A stretch of DNA of 64,000 bases. Source: Brugia malayi (taxonomy: Eukaryota > Nematoda > Chromadorea > Rhabditida > Onchocercidae). Shown in pieces: positions 29,801-41,700 of this stretch. The translations under genes were made by a program, and so were the position numbers. Under the pieces are notes generated by a model. That model did no database searches, was not told the origin of the DNA, and was given only the letters and a program-made list of their open reading frames with translations. Numbering within the stretch: the first letter of the stretch is position 1; every line of letters begins with the position of its first letter. The stretch covers positions 15,248,721 through 15,312,720 of the forward strand of contig NW_025062479.1 in NCBI RefSeq assembly GCF_000002995.4, in the 5' to 3' direction.

Positions 29801-32800
29801 TAATGGTTATGATAATAGTGATATTGATGACAACAAAATAATGACGTAGTAGTGATAATAACGATAGCGACGAATTATTGATGATAAAAATATGACAATA
29901 ATGACAGTAATGATAATGATGAAAACTTGTCACCAAATCAAGTTTTAATTAATATTCTGCTCATTAAAATTTCAAAAACCTTAAAACTTATGCACAACTA
30001 TTTCCCATTAGAAATTTTTTTTAATAAATCAATGAAACAGTGAAAAAAATAATTAAAAATAAAAACACCAGAAATAAGAAATAAATAAAAAGCTTAATGC
30101 TAATGAATAGCAACTAATTAAAATAGTGATTATGATAATAAGTACTTAAAAGTTGTTTTTAAATTTGGAAATTTTTCATATCTCCAGAAATTTTACCACA
30201 AAATGAATAAGAAAAAATGAACAATCAATATGCAACGAATAATTATGAATGAAATACGAGAAAAAAACTATTAATAAAAATTTGAGTAAATATTAATTCA
30301 TATTAATTTAATGTAACTGGATGAAAAAAAGAACACAAAGTTGGAAGAAGAATGTCGCATTTTAAAATATTAATAGCAATGAAATTAAATTTTTAATAGA
30401 AAGATAAAATTTTAAATTTTAGAGGAAAATGAAAAATTAATTGAAATAAATGATATTTTGAATTTTACAGTACTCATGATTATCAATACTAAGTGATATA
30501 CATATACATGAAATTTAGACTACTCAGATAAGAAAATGACATTTTTTGAAGAAATATCATCTGATCTTTTAGAACAAAGAAAAAAAAAATGTAAATAATA
30601 GGATTCCTTCGTGTAAAATCATTAAAATTCTGCTAGCCCAATCTTTTGTTAGCTGGATAATACAGATTAGTGCAAAATCTTTATAGCTTCTAAAGATATT
30701 ATTTTCATCAAAAAACAAAAAAAAAAAAAAAGAAAAAAAAAACATTAACCAAATCAGCTTTTTTCTTTTTCTTGGCAAATATGCATTGTATGCAAAAATT
30801 AAGGCTTTTATGCTATTTTGGTTCAATTTCTTTTCTTTTTTTTCCTTTCTCAAATATTTATATATCACATACAAATTGTTAACCGAATTTTAAAATATTG
30901 CTAATAAGTTAGAAGAATATTGCTTAAATTGCAATATAATCTAAAAAGTACCTATTCTTATATAAAGCAAAAGAACAGAAAAAATGTAAACAATAACAAT
31001 AAAGACAGCAATAATTAGTAACAAAAGGGATAAAAGCAACAACAAATAACCAATAAAAACAAAAAACAAAAAGAATAGCAAAAACAAAACAACAACAACA
31101 GTTTTAATAAATGCAGGGAAATAATTATAATCATTGTTTTGTTATTTAAAAGCATTAATAGAAGGATGGAAAAATTAAATATTTCTTCATTCTAAGTTTA
31201 GTTTAAATCAAAAGACATTCAAAAATTATTTAATAGCAATCGTTAATGAATCATCAATGACAATTTCTGTCGTTTGACGGATAGAAAAAATTGGTGACAA
31301 ACTCATTCAGCTCAAGGAGTGACTGAAATTGTGAATGTTTCGGAAACTTTTATCAAATTCTCTCCTTTCTTTCTCTTTGTTATACCAAAATGAAATGACG
31401 ATGCATTGGAAATGGCAGAATGTGAAAAAGAAGAGAAAAAGAAAAAAAGAAAGAAAAGAATTTTGGCAAATTTAAAAATTTCAAAAGTTCCATGATAAAT
31501 ATTTTGAACAATTGAGTTGATATTTGGAAAATTTAATAATTTGAAATATTACGAACATACGTATTTTTTTAAAATAATCAAAATATTGTCTCAAAATGTT
31601 ATTTTGAGAAAATATTTTGTTGAATAATTAGTAATAATAATTTTTGACTTTTCATTTTTTTACAGATAATGAAATTAATGCATAAGTATCCTATTAGAAT
31701 CAATAATTATTAATTGAAACTATTAATAATTGCAAAAATAATTTTAGCTATTTTAAAAGTAATGAAAATAGTTTTGAGCATCAATAAAAATGAGAAGAAA
31801 ATTTGAATTTAAAATTTAAAAGTAAAAGGGATAAAATTTGTTTTAAGTTTTAGAAAAATGACGAAGTTGCGGCAAAATTTCTGAAACAATAGTGATGCAA
31901 AGACGGGACGAAATGATGTTGATAAAAATATTCTATCAAAAAGAAAAGAAACGAAAAAATAAAAAATTAAAATAAAAATAAGGTGGCAGGCAAAAAGAAA
32001 AAAAAATTTCTTGCACAGCTCGTTTTCCTCTTCTTTTTCTTCTTTTATTTCTTATCAGCAAATTTCATCTTCATTCAAATTTTTAGCAGATTTATTATTT
32101 GATAAACACTTTAAAGTAATTTAGAAAGAAGACAAATAAACAATAAAAGTTTGTAAAATTTTTGAAAGAATTAGTAAATGATAAAAGATAGTGAAAAATC
32201 AACTTCATAAGTTTATTTCTATTTAGAATTTTTTTTTCCAAGAAATTTTTACCAATTATTTATGGGGTTTTAATGTTGAAAATTGAAATGATAACAATGA
32301 TATTTATGATTTCTCAATATTTAAAAAGTTTTTTCATATATATAAAGCTAAAATTAGGACTAAAAATACAAATGGAACAGTAGTAATGATAATTATAATA
32401 ATAAAATTCATTGATAATTTAGTCGTAAATAAAATTTAAAATTCTAGTTTTGTCCTACTTTTTGTCTTTTTGTCGAAAGTTTAATCTAATAACATAGTGA
32501 AATGATGCGATCACAATCTTATCACAACTGTTACCGTATTAGAGTAGCAAAAGCTTTCCACTGAATCATTGTGGAGTCATATTTTTCACTGATAAGACAA
32601 ATTTTTTAATAAAATTTCATAAATTTTGTACGGAATGATAAAAAAGGATGAAAAATTTCTTAATGCAAATTCAAAATTTCAAAAAATTAACTTTCAACAA
32701 TGCTAATTTTAATGAGTAGGTTTAAAATGTATTAATTAGGTAAAAATTTTTCAAATAATAAATTTTAATGATAAAAGGAATGATGATAATTAGAAATTAA

Positions 32801-35800
32801 CGGAAATTTTTTCTTTTTTGCTTTTTGAATTGATTAACTACCGTTGAAGGAAAAAATTTTTTTTAATTTAATTAAAAATATTATGACAATATTTTGAATG
32901 AATGCTTATTATTTGGCATTCATTATCAATAAAAAAAGGATTGAAAGTTAGTCGAAAAAATGTAACTAGAAAAAATAGCAATCGCAAAAATTTAAAAAAG
33001 AAAAAAAAACGGAAGAGAAAAACGAAAATGAAACCGATAAAACCGGATTGCATCGCTAAAAAATACTAGCAATTTATTATCGAAAATTTTTTTGTACTTC
33101 TTTCTATTTTTCTAATGTAATTAATAATTATTAATAAATAATTAAAATTTTTTCAAACAATGTTTTTTTTTTTTTTTTTTTTTTTTTTTTGCAATTTTTG
33201 AAATATCTAATTAAGAAAGTGTAAATAAATTGCAAGATAACAAAAAGAAATGTTTAATGATAATGTGAAAAAAGTATTGTATAACTTAAAAATTTGTCTA
33301 TAAGCCTACAGAATAAAGCCAAGGCTTAATTTAGACAGATCATTGTTGGGTTTTAGGCTTCAAACAGGATTTTAAGTACATCCTTTTTCTCATTCTGTAA
33401 ATTTTTAATGTTGTAATTGCTTTAGAGCTTTTTTTTCTATTCGTTTAGCTTAGAATTCTTGCATTTTCGTGCAGTCATAACAATAAGAAAGAAACAAAGC
33501 AAACTAAATAAAATAAGAACTGAGAATGTTACAACAAACAAGAAGAAATAAATTTGTAAATTTCACAAATTTCATTTTTAAAATGCTAAAGTGTTGATTA
33601 TATTGATGGTTGGATTAATAAATTTTTAATAATTAATAAGCAATTGCTAATTGCATTTCCTGCTTATTATCATTGGAAAAAATAAAAACCATCGATAGTA
33701 CATTTGATAAGTAAATATTGGACTATTAATTCGCACAACATTCATTTATTCATTAATGCATAATTTTTATTAAAAATAATGAAAAATTTATGAGCAATTT
33801 ATTAAAATTAAAAATTTTTTTTCAGTTACTGAATAATGAAAGTAATTTTTTTTGTTCCTTTTATTCATTTATATTTTAATAATGATGTCATATTTTTCAT
33901 TTTTTTTTAATTTCCTAAAAATTATTGATTAAGTTAATGAATAAATACCATTTAACAAAACAAACAATAAGTACACTGAGCTGAAACAAATAAATAAATA
34001 ATGAGATAATTAAGCAAATGAATACCAACCAAGTAATTAAGCAAATAAAAAAGAGAGCATATAACAAAACAAATTTAAAGAATTGTTATGATGCGTGTTT
34101 TAACAAATGTTATCAACTTAAATAAATAGGAAAAAAGATAAAAATTTCATATCTCTGTTTTCAAACAGTTAACAAATGCTTTTTGTTTTTTTTATTTTTT
34201 TTTTTTGCTAATATGTGGAAAGGCAAATAAATCTATGTAAATAAGCATCTATGCAAATAAGTATTTAGGTAAATAAGAAAAAGGAAAAAAAGGTGAAAAA
34301 TGGAAGTTAATTTGAATGATAGCAAAATTTTACAAGTAAAATCTTGTATTTGTTTAATTTTAACATACTTTTAAAAAACTAAAAATGAAGAACACATAAA
34401 ATTATGAAATTATATCAAAACGAATCTTAATAATTCCATATTTTTTTTTGCAAAAGTTTCAAACTGAATTGAAAATTATCCTAAAAATTTAACATTTCAC
34501 TCAGTAATACTTAATAATATTACAAAAGATTCGGCGTAGAATTAATCAATATCTATGGATATGGTAGCATGCATTTATTATGCTAACGTAGCATTTTTCA
34601 CTTATCACCAAATAATCACTGATATTTATTCAAGCCGAATAATTAAGTAACCAATTAATAAACTGTATAATTGATAATATATTTTGTGCACTATAATAGT
34701 AATATGAATTTTAATAAAATTTAAGATCTAACAATAAAAAGTTAAAATGAAATTAATTTTTAACAAATGAAAAAGAAATTGCGAACCTATTATGATAGGT
34801 TGTTACGATACGCTTCTCAATTCCAAGTGATTCAGATGATAGTAGTGGGACAGACTGTTGTGATGAGTAGTGCCATGGGATGAAATTTTGTTGAAATGCC
34901 ATCAATTCAGCCATTGTTGTTACCATTTCTAATTTTTAATATGAAATTGAATTCAATTGTTATTTATTATTATTAGAAACTAAAATATATTTGAAGAGAT
35001 AATATGAGGTGGTAGTAATCAGTATCATTCAAATAATAATAGTTAAATTGGAAAATGAAAGAAATTTGTTTAATTTATAATGAAATAGTTTGATTAAAAT
35101 TGTGAAATGTAGTAAAAAAAAAAAAATAAGATTCATTACTTTTATTTATGATCAAATGATTAAATTGTGTATAAATCGTGAAAGATTGTTAGTTATTCAA
35201 TTTGGTTAATAGTCAAATAGCACTTAAAATAAATGTGAACAATTAAATAATTAAATTATTGATTAAATGTCAAATAATATAAATAACTTCATCAATTTAA
35301 CTTGAACAAATTGATACTTTTCTAAATATTATTGAATTTTAACAATTAATTAGAATAAAGCATAAAATGGTAAAAAATTTATTTCAATTTAATCAAATAA
35401 ATTGAAATTATTTAACCGAATAACAACAAAAAAAAATCATACAAATAGACCAAAAAAAAAACTCCCGAAACTTTTAAAATAAAATTGAAATAATATTAAC
35501 AAACGTTACTATAACTAGACAATATGTAAATAATAGCAAATAATTTAGCTATTTGAAATATGAATTTTTTTTCCGTCTTTTTAAACAAACTAATAATTTA
35601 TCATAATAGATCATATCACATTACAACAAAATTATTACAGATAAAAGAAATCTTCTGTAAAATATAATCGCAAAGTTATTTTTAATGCTTATGATAATTA
35701 ATATTTAGTTGAGAAAAAGAGCAGAAAGCAAGTAGAAATTTTTAGCTTAATTTTTTACATTTACAATGAAAAATCATTTACAGTGTTAAAATGAGCTTGG

Positions 35801-38692
35801 TTCACCTAAATTTACTTCATATGAATTTTGTTAAAAATGTTAGCACTAAAAAAAAGTTAAATGTTGGATTAATTAATTTTAATGAATCCAGACCAATTAA
35901 TAATTATCAAATAGTTGCAGCAAAATTTTGTATGAAATTTTATGAAAAACATTTGAAAGAGAAGTTTATGTGTATAATAGCTAATAAAGCTAATAAAAAT
36001 TTTTCTGATAGCCTTTATTCTTTCCATCTATAATTATTCTCTTATTAGCATTAAGCATTTTTGTACCAATAAAAAATTGGATTATTACTAAATGCTTTTA
36101 TATAATGAAAAAATGAGTAACTAATAACTCAGATGGCATTTAATAATGAATACATAATTTGCATATTATTTATGTTTCGAGTAATTAAATTCAAAACCAC
36201 ACTTACTGAGACAAATTAACTTTCCCATAACTATTAGTATTTTTGCCATATAATTAATTTTAAATTCTAAACTGATTAATGATTATTAATATTTGATAAT
36301 TGCTGATTAATAAAACCAATTAATAATTGTAACAAATTTTGCATGAAATTTTATGAAAACATCTTGGAAAAAGAAAAGCTCGTGTATATAGCATTTTCCA
36401 TATTGCAATTAACACAACTGTTTCTCTGAAAGCTTTGCTCCATTTACCAGTGAATTTTATTTTAGATTAAATTTACAAAAATACTAATGTAAACATTTCA
36501 TTGTTTACATTAACAATACATTTTAGAAACTGCAATATTTTCAGAGGAATAAATGAAACAGGAAGTATCCTGTTACTTGTTAAAGATGACTAATCTGAAC
36601 ATTCGCTATTTTTTTTTCATGATTAAAACAAAAAAAAAAAAAAAGAAAAGAGAGGAATATTTGAAAGTTTTAAATATAACTAGTGAGTATTTTATCTGGC
36701 TTTAAAATATCTTGTAAATTAGAAAATAACGCATAAATTTAATTACATTAATTAAGTATTAAAATTTTTGATTTATTTGAAAATGAATTTATTTTGAAAC
36801 TAGGCAATATGAGCCATCCGTAGATCTTTAAATTAAATCTAAAAGTAATTGCATTCTCTTCTTTTATGCATCGCTGAATTTGTTGTTTCATATGGGAACA
36901 TCTCAATGTTCATTTTCTGTTACATTGTTGGTCAAATGAATGTCACTTGCGTATTTGATTAAGAAAGTATTTGGAGATTGATAAGGTCAGGTTAAAGGTC
37001 AAATTCAAATAACTGTTATATCTGAGATGACTGAGCCAAAGAGCATAACTTGTACAAATGTAAGGAACGATTTGAAAATGATACAAATACTGATTTAATT
37101 AACTAACGGCTATTAATAACGGCTAATTGAGAGGAATTACTAAAAGTTAATTCTTGCATATATATGCAAAATTATTGAATAATTAATTAAGCTTGATGGA
37201 TTATTTGACAATTTAGAGAGGATTGAGTAAGCCAGGAAGTTTAATAAATATATGCTTTACGAGATAATCAATAATCACTTGATTTCACTATTATTATTTC
37301 AACTTCTTCAGAAAAAAATGAACACTGAAAAAGATAAAATGTCATCTTTCCTTGTTTAAGCTGAAAATGCATCATTTCTTTGATATTATTATGATATATA
37401 AAAAAGAAAGGAATTAAATTAACAACAACTAATATAACTAATAGTTAAACACAGCACAATTAGATAAAGTATAATTAGCTTACAAAAAATTTTCACAAAA
37501 ATCAAATAATAAATATTATGATCACTGTTTGATCATTTGTAAAATTGGATAACTTTTTAGAACAATGCTTTTTGGATGATACAGAATGTTTCAAAAATTG
37601 AATGAATTGGGCAAGGCAAGTTGAGCGAATTTATTTGCCCATTTTTTTTTTCTTTTTTGTTGTTGTTGCACTGAGAAATCATTTTATTTTTATAGCATTT
37701 AAAAATCGTTGCTTCAAAAATCTGTCACAAACTTCGAGAGCATTTTCTCTCATTCCTTCCTATCAATTGCTGCTTGCTACACTTTCTACTTCATAAAAAA
37801 TGTACACTTTAAGGTATTCTATAATAAATCGGAATTTATTTATAATTTAAAAATACATTGCAATCATAATTTGTATGCATGAAAAAATTAAAAATCATTC
37901 ATTGCTCTTTGTATATTTTGTATAACTATTATATGATAATAGTTAAAAATTAAAAAAAATTTACCTTTTTTTTTTCATTTTTTTTTCTTGTGATATGAAA
38001 ATTTCCTGGAATAAATTTCAGTAATATTTTAAAACACTACATATTTAAATACAAAAAAGTGAATTTAATTACGTGAGTTTCAACTTAGCAATAATTGATT
38101 TTAATTTAAACTTAAAATATGAACAGAATTAAGTTAAAGAGAAAAATATAGTAGCAGATTCACTAAAATTCCAAATTTCAAAAAAAAAAATCACTCACTG
38201 CATATGAGCACAAAATTTATTTCATCAATAAACTCTGTAGCAAATATGTCATTAATCGATCACTTGAAATCCAATCATTCGTGTAAATCAAATATGCCAA
38301 TGATTGCTCGCCATTTCTCTCATAATCATTTCTTATTCTGTTTTTGAAATAATTTTAATACACCTTTTTTTTCTTTTTCTTTTTTTTTTTTATTACTAAT
38401 TAAACCAATCAAATTTAGATTATTTATTGAAGTAATCAAAAGATTAAAAAATGCTATCTTAAATGTTTTTTTTGCAGTTTTCATTAATTCATTAAATTCA
38501 TTAATATTTTTGTAATTATTATAACTATCATATATGTGAATGAAGTCATGAATTAATCCCTTGTGCTATATTTTTCAGTAGCATATTTATTTCTTTTCTT
38601 CTTTCCCTTTTTATTTTCTTCTCTTCTCTCTACCACATTATCCTTTCCACCATATTCTTGATTTAATTCATTTTTAACATTTCTTCAAGCGA

Positions 38693-38728
<36 letters not shown>

Positions 38729-41700
38729 AAAGATAATATAAAATAAAATAAAACAGTCAACAACTGTCACATAAATGTTTTCTGCATATTCTTTCTTTTT
38801 GGAATAATATGAAAGAATTGTAAATGAATTAGAATTTGTCCTTTTTTCTAATCTTTTTGCACCTTTCCTACACTTTATTTAAATTACTTAAACAATAAGT
38901 AAATAATTATTTGAATATTTTACCTTTAGTGTTAAAAAAAAGGAAAATCCCCTGGAATTTTGAAACAAAAAAAATATTATCTGGATTAAAGTTAAACGAA
39001 CCAAAATAATATCAAATTGCTCAAATCAATTTTTTTTTTTTGGATTTTTTTCCATTTTTTTTTCTTGTGATAAGTAGTTTGATGATTTAAAACAGATGCG
39101 CTCATCTCTGCTTTTCCGTTCTCTCTCTTTTTTTCTTTTTTCGTCTTTTTTTTTTTTGTTTGTTAACTCAATGATTAAAATATTTTTGAGGAGGAGAAAA
39201 AAAAATCTTTGCATGATAAGAAGCATCATCTGTTAAATGTCGGCAGTATGTCTTTTAAGCAACACTTCTCATAATTGTTGCCAAAATTTTAATTCAGTTA
39301 AAAGAAAAAAAAAATTCGAAAAGAGCAAATCATTTTATATCAAAATAAAAAAACAAAAAAAGAAAAAAAGAAATTTTTACTTTATTGAAAAGCTATTTTC
39401 AATGAACAGACATTACTTTTTCCCTTTTTTTATGCCCCTTTTTTTGGTTCACAGTAATTGCATCAATACTTTTCTTTTTTTTAAATCAAACTTCCAACTT
39501 CTTTGATCTATTTTCTTCCTTTCTCTTCTTCTTCTTTTTCTGTTTTTTATTTGCTCTCAACCAATCAATTTCATCTCGAGAGATTTTAGTATGATTTGAA
39601 ATTTTAACCACTTCAAAAGACGATTTTAAAACCAAAAATATAAATCTGAAAGTTTTTTCAATTTTATTTTATTTTTGTTTTTTTTTTTTTGAATATTGAA
39701 TATAAAATTAATAGTAAACAGTTGGGTGATACGAAAAAAAGAAACAAGAAGAGGTTTTCAAAATCGAATAAAATTCAATGAGAAAATTCATTTTTTATTG
39801 GCAGTTTTTACAAAATAAAAAATATTTGAATGAAATTGACTAGAAAAGAGAAAATAAGTACAATTTGCTGAATGAATGATGGAAAACAATAAAAAAAAAA
39901 AAAAAAAAGGAAAAAAAGTAAGCGAAGAAATATTCGAAGAAGTGAAAAAGGATTTATGAAAATTATAATTTCTTTCAAATTGTTGGAAAATTGTCATAGA
40001 CATATTAAAATTGTGTTCTTTCTACAACATTAAAATTTTTATTAAAAAAAGAAAAAGAAATAAATTGCTTAATTAGTTGTTAAATTATAGCAGATTTTAA
40101 TGATTAAAAGTTATCGAATATTTTGATATGTTTTGAATCTTTTTCATTTCTTCCCACAATTGTATATTTGGTTTTTTAAAAAAAAAGGTCAAAAGAAATT
40201 GAAAGTAATTAAAGTATTATGCATTAGTACTTTTCTTGCATTGCTTATTCGTTCCTTTTATATATGTTTAATAGTTGCAATTAGTTCAAAACAAATATTT
40301 ATTTTTCATTTTATTTCCTTTTTAAAACTATTTATGATCGAAGCAATCATTACGTATATAATGTAATTAAACAATATTATAACACTTTAAATGATTAAAT
40401 TAGTTAAATTAAGAAAGAAAAAGTAGAACTTATTTTCAATAGAAAAATTTATTAACAACAATAGAATTAACAATATAAAATGATTAAATATAAAATTTTA
40501 TGTTTCGTGCATGTATATTTAATTGATATTGAGTTCCTGCAAAGAAGCAATGTTGAATAATTTTTAAACTGCGGAGAAAAGAGATTGAACAAATTAAAGT
40601 TATTTAAAAGTTATAAAATGGGCGTTACAGAATAACTTTAGTTTTCAAAAAAAGAAATAATATAACGTAACTCTCAAGTCTTGTATTATAGAAAAAAATA
40701 ATACTGAAAATTTCATCATTTATTTGTTACTTTCTAGCTTGCATATGTAACAAATAAGTCGTTAAGCTAATTTATATTTACAAATATTAAATTTCATTTC
40801 TAATTAAATGTTTATTTCTGTTAGTTTTTTTTTTTTTTTTTAATTTTAATGTTTCTTTTATTTTTGAAATTAAAAAAATGAATAAATAGAGATATGTGAT
40901 TTTAAATTATTAATGTGGTAATAAAAAAAAGAGAACAGATGTCAGGTATGAATGATAATGATTATTGGTTTGAATAACAATAAAAGAGATCATTTCCTTC
41001 ATTATTTCTATTTTTTCCATATCATTTTGTATTCACTGAATTAATTATGGAAAATTAAGAAAAAGAAAAAACTGATTTATTGAAAAATATTAAAAAACTA
41101 TGAAGTTATTTAAATTTTTTCAAAAAAAATATAGCTTACTTCATTAAATTAATTCAGAAAATTTATTGTCTTAAATAACATGAAGAGGTTTGATTTATCA
41201 TAGTTAATTGCAAAAGTCTATTTGTTTTTTTTTTTTTTTTTTGATTATCATAATGCAAATTAATTTAAAAAAATGTAAGAAAGAAAGATAATAATAAATG
41301 AAAAGTCAAAATTTTCACAATTTAATAAATAAAAATTACAAAATGAGCAAATTTCATGCAACTTATAACAATTAAAAAAATATAGCATACTTTAAATCAA
41401 TAATTTTCCAAGATAATCACAAATCCATGAAATAAAGAAAAATAACAACATGCGCCACTACTTTCTAATGTTATTGCAGAACTTATTGCAGCTTTTTCAG
41501 AAAGTTATCATTTTGACAAAACAACAAAAAGAAATGAATCATTGAAATGGATATCATCCAAATTAATTATTCTAATAATCAAGTGCTGCATCCATAATGA
41601 AGATAAATAATACAATTGGTAAATATAAACAAAATAAAACATGATTTCTACTTTGAATTTAAAAAAAAAAACAATTTAAATGTTTTCAAAATATGCATTT

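Larger units (their letters stand above)
24368..34786 (-). other. 10.4-kb intron of the EVI5-like gene
   Basis: It holds two splice-flanked minus-strand exon candidates (26802-26834 and 29627-29711) and a CA-rich run at 26870-26900. It also holds a TGATAA/GATAAT-rich patch at 29779-29926 and a T29 tract at 33162-33190. The rest is A+T-rich sequence with no supported gene. Confidence 0.6.
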
